A stretch of DNA of 64,000 nt from contig NC_072792.1 in NCBI RefSeq assembly GCF_028583425.1, positions 20,250,676 through 20,314,675 on the forward strand. Reading direction: 5' to 3'. A program made the translations under genes and the position numbers. Below the pieces are notes generated by a model, which did no database searches, had not been told where the DNA came from, and was given only the letters and a program-made list of their open reading frames with translations. The stretch comes from Eublepharis macularius. Taxonomy: Eukaryota; Chordata; Lepidosauria; Squamata; Eublepharidae. The stretch's first letter is position 1. The number at the start of each line of letters is the position of its first letter. Of the stretch, positions 53,700-64,000 are shown one piece after another.

Positions 53700-55500
53700 G
53701 TAGAACTTGTTGCCACCTGTTTCTAACATCAGGCCAATGTAGCTTGCATAAAACAGAAACCATTTTTCTTTGGGAAAAAACCCAACCCTGCTCATTTCAC
53801 TTAAAAGATACAATCAAATACATTTCCTGTTAAGGAAGAAACTTTGTTGGAAAATGGCAGCTATTTTATTTTCACAGAAGTTATTTCTGGTTGCCTGCAA
53901 TCTAATGAGGTTTGCTATTTCCAAGGAACAGCTGTCCATGCATGCCCGAATGCACACAACCTCTCTATCCCAATGTTGATAAAAGCAGCGTGGATCGGTG
54001 GCTCAAATGCTTTTAAATTATATAACTACTGGGTGTATTTGTTTTAATAAGCCTGGGCAAATGTGAATCTCAGTGTAATACTAACCTTCCATTCCATGTG
54101 CGTGTTTTAATAATTGAAGGAAAAGGAACAAGAACAATAAAAAAGATGAAGGCAAACAAACGGGAGGTGATTCATGCAATGTTTGAGAAAACAGCTATCA
54201 AGAGAGCCAAATAAAAGGAAGCATCTTGCAGCAGATGGAAGGAATCTTAGACAAACTGTAACCCTTATTCTAAACACTTATGAGGAAGTAGCTAATTAAG
54301 GGTGAAATCAATTTTTTTGTCTTGCCTTCATATATCTCATTTAAGATGCAGACAAAGGAGAACTTATTTAGTATCTAACCAATACAATACTGCCTTGGGA
54401 GTCTCAGTTTTTAAGCACAGGAAAGCATTTCAGTTGAAACTGATGCATATTCAGAGATTTTGAAATGGAAGAGATCGTAATTATAGAATTTCTAAAGGGA
54501 GGCAATTTTGTCAGCTGTAGGTATTTATTTTTCCCTCCAGCAATTTTACCTGATAATTCTGTATAATCAAGGTGCTGACAAACTTTTCCATCCAAGCTGG
54601 TACAAAGCTACTTTATTCTACCTGCCGCTAACCAAGATATCTTCCGGGTGAACAAACTGCCTCAGTAACAGACCACAAAACAGAGAAACTGATTTGGAGA
54701 TAAACCAAAAACTGAATTGAGTATTTACTTAGACTGAGGAGAGTCAACTTCAAAAAAAGTTTGACTATAAAATACCTTTAATCACCAGTTTGTTATAATT
54801 AATAACCCACAGCTTGTCATAGCAAGGGCGAAAAAGTGATTTGACAACTACATTTCTGGCTCCAGTGTGTGTGTGAGTGTGTGTGTATGTGCAGTTAGTT
54901 CATTTATTCGTTAGTTCGAATGAATGTTCGTTTGTTCGTTCGTTATTTTCAAAGAACAAGAAGAACCTCTCTATTTCACAGTTCCAGGAAAAAGGCATAT
55001 CTTTTTAAAATTTGCTTTCAATAGAATGGTTTTACCAAAAAGATGAATCCCCAATGGGTGCAAGCAAAATGTTCTGCATTCCTTTAAAAGGGGCACCTGG
55101 ATTTTGAACACTGAGGTTGGAAATTTGGTAATTAAACAAAGGCAATTTTTCTGCTGCCTAGCGAACTTAGTTACCATTTTGTTTTGTTTTGATTTGTATC
55201 AACAGTGTGAAAGCACTTCCAGAGGGGGAGAAACAGAACTAATTACTTACAATCACTGAACCTGAATTGCTAAAGCACTGCATTCCAGTAAGTTCTATTA
55301 GAAAACAAATAAAAGGAGGACAGTAAAAACAAAAGGGGAAAAAATAAATATCTGAGTATGAAGTCATTCCTAATTATAATAGCGTTTTGCCCCTCCATAT
55401 GTCACTGTGCTTATATTGTAAACTGATAATTTTCCAGAAGTTCTGTATGATGATCTGGCTTCATTATTCATATTTAAATTCCTGGTAAAATAGATATATT
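53700..55500. other. Unassigned DNA
   Basis: AT-rich, no recognised gene. A short (TTCG)n-like stretch lies at 54,905-54,945. Confidence 0.4.
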
Positions 55501-55514
55501 TCTCACCCAAGGTA

Positions 55515-55627
55515 CAAAGCTACTTGCATCACAGGGTGTTTTGTTTTGGGGATAATAATGGCATACTTTGTAAACCGCTCTGGTTGGGCATTAAGTCGTC
55601 CTGAATGGCAGTCTATAAATCGAATGG

Positions 55628-55667
<40 letters not shown>
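55515..55667 (+). repeat. Sauria-type SINE 3' half plus (CAT)n
   Basis: 'gcatcacagggtgttttgtt', 'aaaccgctctggttgggcat' and 'cctgaatggcagtctataaa', followed at 55,628-55,667 by about 13 CAT units. The head is missing. Confidence 0.8.
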
Positions 55668-55668
<1 letters not shown>

Positions 55669-55685
55669 GTGGTTATTCTACCTGG

Positions 55686-55880
55686 AGATAGTTTCGAGTG
55701 GGTAGCTGTGTTTGTCTGTAGTAGAAGAACAAAATTCGGATCCAGTAGCACATTAAGGACCAACTAGATCTCCAGGATATAAGCTTTCGAGAGTCTAACA
55801 AAGGGAGCTCTGCCTTCCAAAAGCTCATACCCTGAAAATTTAGTTGGTCTTTAAGGTGCTACTGGACCCGAATCTTGCTC
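55686..55880 (+). mobile_element. 195-bp inverted PLE-terminus insertion
   Basis: The left ~100 bp is the antisense PLE end ('gtgggtagctgtgtttgtct', 'ccagtagcacattaaggacc'). The right part is the sense end ('aaggtgctactggacccgaa'). Flanks ttctacctgg (55,676-55,685) and ttctacctag (55,881-55,890) form a 9-of-10 target duplication. Same architecture and size as 61,496-61,689. Confidence 0.8.
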
Positions 55881-56289
55881 TTCTACCTAGCTCTATCAGC
55901 GGGAGAGAGGAAAGAGAGAGAAAGACCCCTACTTAAGACTAACTTCGACTGTGTCTCTCTTCACAGAACTACCTTCTCAAGTGGCCATTCTGCTTGGCTG
56001 CATCACATGAGAAAGCCATGTCCTGTCAGTTAACCTGAGACCAAATGCACTTTGTTCCTCTTCTTTCAGAATGCTCCAATAATGAATATCAGAGGGAGAG
56101 GGACACAAGAAGGCCTCTTCTATTAGCCTACTTAGACCAACCACCAATTGACTGTTCCCTACCATGCCCTAAACTGGCAACGACCATTCTACTTGGTCAG
56201 TATCTAAAGCTGGTTTCAATCATGTAAGAGTTGGCATCTGAGTTTTCTTGCTTTCTCTCTTCCCTTCTTGTTCCTTTCCCCTTTTGTCT

Positions 56290-56385
56290 AATGTCTGTTA
56301 GACAAACTATTTTGAATTGTAAACCACTTAGACTATTCAATGGCACAAAGGTGGTATATAAATGGAGCAGATAAATAAAACTGAA
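56290..56385 (+). repeat. Retroposon tail
   Basis: 'ttgtaaaccacttagactat' and 'aggtggtatataaatggagc', ending in AATAAA-type repeats. Confidence 0.5.
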
Positions 56386-56849
56386 TGCAACATTTGTTCA
56401 GCAAAAAGTGGCAACAAGCCATTTTGGATTTGCCGTTACTGTATGAATAAAGATTTATGGCCCAATTCAAATGACCTGTCGCGACAAGAAGTGCTTAGAA
56501 ATGCTATTGCTGACTCAATCAGCATCCACTCACTCGGTGTGGCAAATGACTGCTAAGCTACAAGCTTTCCAAAGTCATTTCTGATGTGGCATTTTTTAAA
56601 AAAAGACTGTCCAAATTTCCACTGGGCAGGCTCAAGCCTTTTGGCATGTCTCAAATACATCTTGATTTTCAGCCGATAAGTTAGCAATTATGGATTTAAG
56701 TGAAACAAGGTGGATGGGTTTGCCTCTCTTGGGGAACAAATATTCATCCATTAAATGAAACCAGGACACACACAACGATGTGAGTCTTTCTCAGGGTTTT
56801 TTTTTTTTGGATTGGTACCATGAAGGAAAAGAAAGCATATACAACTATA

Positions 56850-57145
56850 CAAGGAAAAAAGGTGGTGGAACTCAAGACTGCACAATGTTACTTTGGGTCA
56901 GCTGGAACAAGGGGGAGTTTTTTAAAGTTTAAATTGCCCTCGGCAACAATGGTCACATGGCCGGTGGCCCTGCCCCCTGATCTCCAGACAGAGGGGAGTT
57001 TAGATTGCCCTCCACGCAGCAGCACAGAGGGCAATCTAAACTCCCCTCTGTCTGGAGATCAGGGGGCGGGGCCACCGGCCATGTGATCATTTTTAAGAGG
57101 TGCCGGAACTCTGTTCCGCCACGTTCCAGCTGAAAAAAAGCCCTG
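56850..57145 (-). mobile_element. hAT-type MITE, 'CAGGGCTTTTTTTC' family, copy 3
   Basis: 296 bp, reversed relative to the 19.3-kb copy. It starts CAAGGAAAAAAGGTGG and ends GCTGAAAAAAAGCCCTG, with a perfect 8-bp duplication caactata (56,842-56,849 and 57,146-57,153). The interior inverted pair around 'gatctccagacagaggggag' is well preserved. Confidence 0.88.
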
Positions 57146-57769
57146 CAACTATATGTTTTATGATGGCACACATTCTTTCCACAACAAATGATGGTTTGGG
57201 ACTCTTTATTATTTGGAGTGCCCTCAATTGTGATGTGAGTGGAATTAACTTGCAAAGTAAATTGATATTGATAGTATGAGCCGGCAATGCGTGATTTTGC
57301 GTATTGGTGGAGATGGGACAGGAGGTTCTGGATCAGTGATAGGATTGGTAGATTTCGTTTTTTTTAATCTGTATCCTGTATTCCCTTTTGATTATGTATG
57401 TTGGTCCTTCGTGCATGTTTCTAGTTTGCTAATAAAATTATTTAATAAAAAAACCTTGCAAAGTAAATTAGGATACTCATCTAAATGCATATGCAACTGT
57501 GGATGCTGTCTATCTGCATTGGGCTGCACTTGTTTCAATGGAATTCACATTTGGATTCCATACGTTTGAATGCATATCCCATTTATTCCGCATACTTTTA
57601 AATGGCAAAGAAACTTCCTCCCTTGCAGTTTAAAGGAATCCAATGTGGAAGGGGAGAAATTTTGGCTAGGAGAAAGTGTTTTTGAGCTCATGCTTTCTTC
57701 GAGTCCACATTCCTCCAACTCTATCCTTCATTTAAATTATGAGGACCTTTCAATGCACTTGGAGAGGGA

Positions 57770-57940
57770 AGTTGGTATGGCAAGCCTGATCATAGCAGAT
57801 CTCAGAAGCTAAGCAGGGTTGGTACTTGGATGGGGGACCACCGAGAAAGACTCTGCAGAGGAAGGCACTAGCAAACCTTGAAAGCCCCATGCTGGGTCAC
57901 CATATGTCAGTTGCAACTTGACAGCACTTGTATACATTAG
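57770..57940 (+). repeat. 5S-rRNA-derived SINE, diverged
   Basis: 'gcctgatcatagcagatctc', 'agaagctaagcagggttgg' and 'tacttggatgggggaccacc' mark the 5S-like head. The tail 'cagttgcaacttgacagcac' matches the copy at 46.3 kb. Confidence 0.85.
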
Positions 57941-58229
57941 TTCAATGCACTTATTTTGAAAATTGTTTGCTTTATGTCCATCAGCAAATAGTTTTGGAGA
58001 AAAAAAATTGGCTCCCTCTTCAGTGCCATCATTCAGATAGATGAATGCTGGATGAGTGCAATGAGTGCTGGATCAAAGACAGTTTTAGAAAATGACAATC
58101 GTTTACTTTATGCGTTCGTGTACATTCACATGATTAAATAGCATGAAAGAAATGGCACCTCCTTCCATGTAGCACATGGCTCTTCTTTCTGAATGGCTGG
58201 GGGAGGGAGAGAAACAGAATGTGCTGTCA

Positions 58230-58340
58230 CTGTTATTGAATGTGCAGCTGATTATTTTAATTGATTGAATGTGATTTTTTGTAAACCATTTTTGAGTGAA
58301 CGGATGAGGGGGCTCCATCTAAACAAATAAATAGTTTGCT
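58230..58340 (+). repeat. Retroposon tail
   Basis: 'gattttttgtaaaccatttt' to 'ggctccatctaaacaaataa' has the usual position of a LINE or SINE tail; family unclear. Confidence 0.4.
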
Positions 58341-58344
58341 AAGC

Positions 58345-59975
58345 AACAGGGACATGTTTCTGCCATGGGCTTTTCACCTTTGATGGGCACTCCCTCCAAC
58401 CATTAAATATTTTGGTTTCGTTCCAATTCAGCTGCGGCTGAAGTGGTTCTGTTTTGTTCTGGCTAAAGTCAACTATGCAAGCTTTTTAAAGAAAATCTGT
58501 GGAAAGTAGGATACATCTCTAGGCAACCGGGCAAAGAAGCTTTCTGAAAGTTGATTGCCACAGTCCATCCCTTTAAAAAGATACGTATGAAGTCCACAAA
58601 TGGCTTAGGTGGGTAGGCAAAAGCAGTAAAAATTTATGTGGCTTGTAATGTAAGTTCACAAAAGTTATAGAGAATTGCAGCAGGTTGTTGCCCTTTCCGA
58701 ACTCTCACAATGAGCAGAAGTCAAAATCATGCCAGATATTAATTTTACACGTACTTGATTTGTTCTGATACACACACACACACGCTAACCCACACCAGAG
58801 ATGCTGGATTGTTCAATGGTTTGGTTCACAAGCTGTCACCAAAGAGAAATCAGCACAGTCAAATGCTGAACAAACTGAATTGTTTGTATTTCAACCATTG
58901 TTCTCGGTTGTACAAAAAAGCTGATAGTACATGTGCCTCCTTCTATTGTTTTCCTCTAGTATCTTCCTCCTTGCCTACCATCTCTCCCCTCCCTGTCTGC
59001 TTGTTGCCACAGTTTTACAGTACATAAAACACACTTCTCAATAAGAGACCGAGATGCTAGCTGTCTCCCTGTACCTAATGTCTGTCTGATCCGGTGTTTG
59101 TTAACAGAACAGTCAGGCAAAAGAATCTGGAAACAGGAGCATCAGTGCCAGCCTCAGAACACTTTCCTGGGAGTAAACCCCACTGAATAGACAGGAGTAG
59201 GGTCCTGTGTACACCTGTTCGGGATGGCACTGTAAGTTGGGCATGTGTGGACAGGTTGTCTCTCCATTAAGGAAGTACTGTCCACAGCCAGGAATATTTC
59301 TTTTCTTTTCTTTGGTCTCTCTCTCTCTCTCTGTTATTTTGTATTTCCTGAAGGTGCACAACTCTGTGGCTAAGAAAAAGCCTTGGTCAATTTAGTTTCA
59401 GGTTCCCAGGTTGGAAGTTGAATGTCCTCCAAATTAATGCATCAAGAGAGCTTGCTCATTGCATTGAAGGTGAAATGGATCAAAGCATTTAGTGGCTGCA
59501 AATGCCTTCATCGATTTCATTGCCAGTTCCTAAGTTCCCAGGTGCTGAGCTCTGCCTCTTCCAAATGAATACAGCTGAAGGGTATATTAACATTGACCAA
59601 GACTACAGAAAGCCTTAGTCAATTTCATCTGCCATACACTCTGAGGTTGCATTCATTTGAACATGTACAACTCTGAGCCTAGAAACCTGAAACTTACAAA
59701 AGCTTTCTTCAGCTTCAGGATATATGGAACGAAACAAAATAAATATGGAAGGAAAAGATCCTGGCTGTGAAGTTGGAGGGTAGAGGGAGGGATGGAGCCA
59801 GCTATGCATACACAAAACCAGCACCTAAGTTAAGTTGCCTAGTTTCCCAACACTGAGAAGTGTAAGAGGTGGCTCTGAAAGATAGGATCTTCTCAGTTGT
59901 GGCACTCCAAGTGTAAGAAGAACACCCCGTTCTCATCCATTTTTCAAATGCCTAGCCTTTTGAATTGTCTGCATC
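58345..59975. other. Unassigned DNA
   Basis: Unique-looking, with a CA run near 58,770 and a TC run near 59,315. No gene recognised. Confidence 0.4.
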
Positions 59976-59985
59976 AGGTCAAGAC

Positions 59986-60769
59986 TAGACATGGGCACGA
60001 ACAGAAAAAACCCTGAACATGGTGTTCATTGTTCATTGCCATCCACGAACAATGAACATGATACTGTCACCAACATGTTTGTTGTTCGTGGGGCCCAGCA
60101 GGCTCTCCTCCAGCCGTTAAGATCCCTACTGCACCACTCCCAGAAATCCTACCTGAGCAGGCACCAGGAAATGTACCAATAATAAATAATAGCTTGGCCC
60201 CAGAGCCTGGAACTTGAAGGGGTAGACCCCTACCTCACCACTCCCAGAAACTCTACCTGAGCAGCAGGAAAGGTACCAATAATAAATAATAGCTTGGCTC
60301 CAGAGCATGGCAGCAGCCCTGGAACCTGAAGGGTCAGATCCCTATCCCACCACACACAAAGAAAATTCAAGCTCCAATGCACTCACCCTGTCTCTCTAAC
60401 AGCAGCTGTCTCTCCCTGAAAGCCAGAGCTGGGAGCCCCCCTCCCCCCTGGTCTTTTCCTCTTGTAACAAATTTGGAGCTCCAGTCCACACTTGGAAGGA
60501 AGACCTGCCTATCAAGCTAAATTGGGCTTAGATTGGGGTTTCCAGGGCAACAGCAGGAGTTCAGACAATCCCTGCCTGAGTTGCCATGGGAATTGATTGA
60601 AGGTGCCAGACTGTCTGGCTTGACGGACAGCAATAAACAGCAACGAACAAGGCTTGCAAGGACCACCTGTTCATTTAGAATGAGGCTCACAAACAGCTTG
60701 TTCACAAACAGCAGATTGGGCTGTTTGTGGGGGTTTTTTTGTTTGTATTGCTGTACGCGCCCATCCCTA
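59986..60769 (+). mobile_element. Non-autonomous hAT-type element, 'TAGA-ATGGGCAC' family, copy 3
   Basis: 784 bp, starting TAGACATGGGCACGAAC and ending GTACGCGCCCATCCCTA, with the perfect 8-bp duplication gtcaagac (59,978-59,985 and 60,770-60,777). Same orientation and internal order as the copy at 17.4 kb. Contains a short local duplication of 'taataaataatagcttggc'. No transposase. Confidence 0.9.
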
Positions 60770-61224
60770 GTCAAGACCTATCGTTTCCCAAGGCATTTTA
60801 CTGATTTGTTATTAGGTGTTTTTTCTCCTAATGCTTGCCTCTTTAGTAGGATGGTATTCTTATACTAGTTGTGTTAAATGCAGTCTAGTGAATATTCTTG
60901 TCTTTTTTGTATATAGGTTGCTGCTAAAACCAGCTTTAACTTTGGAAGTAGATCTCTCTGCCTGTGAATTTTATGGAAAGCTGAGTTTCTGTGTATGACA
61001 ACCAACTAGGAAATTCTCTTCCTTAGAAAAATAATCCAGTGCTGCTGATCTTTAAAGCATTCTAGTGCTACAATTAAACTACCATGACGGCTGCATTTGG
61101 AGGCTAGGCAAGCAGGAAGCCAATCCTTTAGCTCCAAACTTGAGCAGTACAATGCAATCATATGTATCATTAAAACAGCACACATATACATGTGTGTCTG
61201 TTTCATGCTTTTATGGTCCTGCTT

Positions 61225-61290
61225 TTACCTGTAGGCTGCCTTGAGCAGGATGCTGGAGAGGTGGCATATAAATTCCCTAAATAAATATGG
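61225..61290 (+). repeat. Retroposon tail fragment
   Basis: 'tgtaggctgccttgagcagg' and 'gaggtggcatataaattccc' followed by AAATAAAT; a minimal LINE or SINE tail. Confidence 0.5.
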
Positions 61291-61495
61291 GAACAGATAT
61301 TTTTACCTCTTGTTCCCTAATGGTATGGAATAATATGGGGGAAGGTTTGGGGAGAGTGAATACCCCATGCTTTTAGGATTTTACTCCCTTCATAATTTAA
61401 CACCACAGTCCTTAGCAGTGGATCTGCTGGTATAGATCTGCTGACACTGTGCATGTCCTGGATTAAGGATGGGTATGTTATTACAGATTGGAGGA

Positions 61496-61689
61496 CGATC
61501 CAGAGCTGTTAGTCTGCAGTAGCAAAATAGCAGAGTACAGTAGCACCTTTAAGACTAACCAACTTTATTGTAGCATAAGCTTTTCGAGAGCCACAGCTCT
61601 CTTGCATCTGATGAAGAGAGCTGTGGCTCTCGAAAGCTTATGCTACAATAAAGTTGGTTAATCTTAAAGGTGCTACTGGACTCTTTGCT
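61496..61689 (+). mobile_element. 194-bp inverted PLE-terminus insertion with perfect hairpin
   Basis: Flanked by the perfect 11-bp duplication agattggagga (61,485-61,495 and 61,690-61,700). Arms 61,539-61,602 and 61,615-61,677 are almost perfect inverted complements ('ctttaagactaaccaacttt' against 'aaagttggttaatcttaaag'), separated by 'tgcatctgatga'. The left side extends further into the antisense terminus than the right side does in sense. Confidence 0.88.
61608..61646 (+). ncRNA. Hammerhead-ribozyme-like core with perfect stem II
   Basis: CTGATGA (61,608-61,614) is followed by GAGAGC, loop TGTG, GCTCTC and GAAA (61,632-61,635), then GCTTATGCTA. Core bases are fully canonical and stem II has six Watson-Crick pairs. 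This is the best-preserved of the copies here. Stem I and III pairing remain ambiguous. Confidence 0.6.
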
Positions 61690-61929
61690 AGATTGGAGGA
61701 AGTGTTTTTTCCCCTCTGCTGTTCCTAATTAATCCCTCTCTGTTAGAACTCTTTTAGCTTCTGAGAGTTTAGAGTCCAGAATAACTTATGGCATACAGGG
61801 AGGGCTGAAGGGAGAGGGTTGGAGGATGTCCCCCTAATGCATCCTCAAACCCTAATCTCCCTTCAGTTACTATAAACTGTTAGAAATGCTAGCAGACCCT
61901 TCACCTGTCAGTTGTCCTAAGTATTCTAA

Positions 61930-62228
61930 GATAGAGATGTTCCGCTCTGCATATGGTGGTTAAGGCAGGCAAGCCATCCAGACGGCCTCCTGCCATGGGT
62001 GGTGGGGATGTATGACCCCTGGTTCTGTTGCTTATCAACTGGCCACCCTACCCCACAGATTTGCTGACACCAGAGAGTTGTACAATATATGTGTGTTGCT
62101 GTTTTAGTGCATTGTTACTGACGTTTTTATATTTTTATGCTACCCTGTTGATTTTATTCTTGGTTGTGATCCACTCTGAGCTCGCTTGCGGGGTGAGTGG
62201 AATATAAATCAAATAAATAAATAAATAT
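61930..62228 (+). repeat. LINE 3' end
   Basis: 'tggtggttaaggcaggcaag' through 'gtgatccactctgagctcgc' and 'gagtggaatataaatcaaat' ends in AAATAAAT repeats, as in the L2-like ends at 47.1 kb. Confidence 0.55.
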
Positions 62229-62229
62229 G

Positions 62230-64000
62230 CCTCTTCTACAGCAAAGGACATGATCACTGCTCACTGGCCTATTGTTATGAATTTTCTTCATTAAAAAAAA
62301 CCTTTTTCCTGTTTTGTTTTTTTCCCAAACCAACAGACTACCTGGCTATGATTCTCCACTTTTTCAGTGGCTGACTCCATCTTGCTGCACTATTGATGGA
62401 ATGATCTCTAGTTTCGTTATTAGAATAAGTAATGCATTGCAATAAGAAAAATAATTTCTCCCCTTGCATTTGAACCACAAATATTGGAAACCTCTCGATC
62501 ATTTCTATTGGCTATAACTGGCAAAGAACTTATGCCCATTTTACAGATAAGGAACTGAAGCCAAGAAAACCCAGTTTTCCAATATTACTCTAGTGGTGCA
62601 TTCCTAGACAGCAATCTGAACTGACTTCTCTTTGATGCATGTAATATATTCGTTCTGGAGGCAAAAAGCAACTTTAATGCTTTCATCACTGAATCCATCT
62701 TTGCCTCTTCGGCTACCCCTTTTTCCTTCTTCCTATCTATTAACCACTAGAAAACAAATGATCAGCTTTCTATTATTGTAATTCCATTTGACACGTAAGA
62801 CTGTGGCCCAATGACTATAATTTGTACCCTCAATCTATTAAATCATCTTTGAGAGAGGCTTGAGGGACAGTGACTGAGATCTACAAAGTCCCTGTAGCAT
62901 TACAAGGGCTCTACATGCAAATGAAGTGAACTTCCTTCCTATTATGATGGTTTTTGTTTACACATATAATTAAGACTTCACACAAGGCATCTGTAAATGT
63001 TTAGCTCAACTTTACATTATCTTTAGTTAATTCATTCAAGCAGCCCCACAAGACCTCTCTCTTAAAGGCACTCTCTTTAGAGACATCAGAATCAAGACCT
63101 TCTTGGTCACTGTGCCAGTTTGGGTCTGCCAAGGTCCTTCTCTGATGGCCTTTAGAAAACTGTGCAAGCCACATCCTAGCTTAGTTTTGTGGTTTACTAA
63201 GACTGATTTATTGGTATAGTTACATTTGCATGAGAAATCTTTTTGGCACGCTGCTCAGTTTATTCTTTCTTAACTTATGTTTTTGTTAATGCTGCATTAG
63301 CCATATTGATCTTTTGGAAAGGCAGAATTTTTAAAAAGACATGATTAAGATAGTGGTACACACACCACATCACAGTAGCTGTTTCAAGGTGGGAAAAAAC
63401 AGCCAACCACAAGTCCTATCGGGCAACAGCCTTTTCACATTCCTGCCATCTGAAGCAAATGCCACATTGGGGACCAGTGCTCAGAAGAGGTACAGGTGGC
63501 ATGTGGCTCCTGAACCACTGAGTATCACTGGTTTCAGGTATTGTCCACATGGTTGTTACATTCAGGATGTTTCAAAACTTTGGAAGTGGAATACCTGAAA
63601 GTACTGCCCATGCAGTCTAGCTTGCTTCCACTGTGCTCTGGCTAGTTTCATGCACAGACCCAACAATGGATCAAGTTACTCAGATGTTACAAATGACTTG
63701 CATACATCTTGGGCCCAGGAACGTCCAGAACCCGTCTGCTGATAAACAAACAAAACCCTGCTTCCATAGTATAATGCGTTTGATCCAGCCCGTTTTTCCA
63801 CTGGTAAAAAGATGTCCCCTTTGTCCACCCAAAAGGGGTGTGCTAGGGATCCTGCGACCTGCATAGACCAAAGCCATGTGAGTTGAGGGCTGCATTAAGG
63901 ATAGGAATTGGGTGCGTTTGAGTGAAAAACTGGCTAGGTCTAACCCAATAATGGCAGTGCTACATCTAGGCAACTAATAAAATACAAGAGCCCAAATGAA
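62230..64000. other. Unassigned DNA to the window end
   Basis: AT-rich, unique-looking sequence. The small open frames near 63.3-63.97 kb have no recognisable domain. Confidence 0.4.

Overview
The window looks like ordinary vertebrate intergenic or intronic DNA packed with transposable elements. It is most likely from a squamate reptile, possibly a gecko. That inference rests on many tRNA-derived SINEs of the Sauria type, 5S-rRNA-headed SINEs, CR1, L2 and L1 LINE ends, Penelope-like elements (PLEs), hAT-type MITEs and an intact tyrosine-recombinase retrotransposon. I see no bacterial features and no host protein-coding gene that I can defend. Almost every coding signal belongs to a mobile element.

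1-19.7 kb: repeat mosaic. It holds a non-autonomous hAT element (4,556-5,742) with a second hAT element nested in it (5,279-5,726), both with perfect 8-bp target-site duplications (TSDs). It also has a Ty3-like integrase scrap (about 6.75 kb), a 5'-truncated and frameshifted PLE (9.7-11.7 kb), two 118-bp MITEs (one with an empty-site paralogue in the window), further hAT elements, and SINEs. Locally shared segments link 8.4-9.07, 11.7-12.4 and 14.4-14.5 kb.

19.755-27.263 kb: a nearly intact Ngaro/PAT-type tyrosine-recombinase retrotransposon with split direct repeats in the order A1 - ORFs - B1 A2 - B2. A gag-like protein with zinc fingers, an RT-RNase H and a tyrosine recombinase are encoded on the plus strand. 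The repeats differ by one base (A) and one 35-bp deletion (B), so the insertion is young. A 2.1-kb GC-rich block with about six copies of a ~210-bp repeat lies between a consensus splice donor just after A1 and a consensus acceptor 5 nt before the ORF1 start codon. It is probably a 5'-UTR intron.

27.3-48.6 kb: MITEs, SINEs (including 5S-derived ones), an LTR-like block, a truncated L1 (36.2-37.6 kb), a CR1 3' half (37.6-38.7 kb), an L2 fragment (45.4-46.0 kb), and a roughly 2.8-kb repeat-poor AT-rich stretch (39.5-42.35 kb) that could be an untranslated exon or conserved non-coding DNA.

48.6-51.4 kb: a PLE with an open 702-codon RT-zinc finger-GIY-YIG frame whose ATG and first leucines come from the tail of a SINE directly upstream. 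A third, diverged PLE remnant lies at 52.5-53.26 kb on the minus strand.

52-64 kb: more SINE, hAT and LINE tails, plus two ~195-bp inverted PLE-end insertions with their own TSDs. Together with a third at 43.0 kb and an 83-bp insert at 33.7 kb, these form a class of short PLE-terminus insertions. Several PLE ends carry a hammerhead-ribozyme-like core (CTGANGA, a helix, then GAAA) whose stem II changes in a compensatory way between copies.
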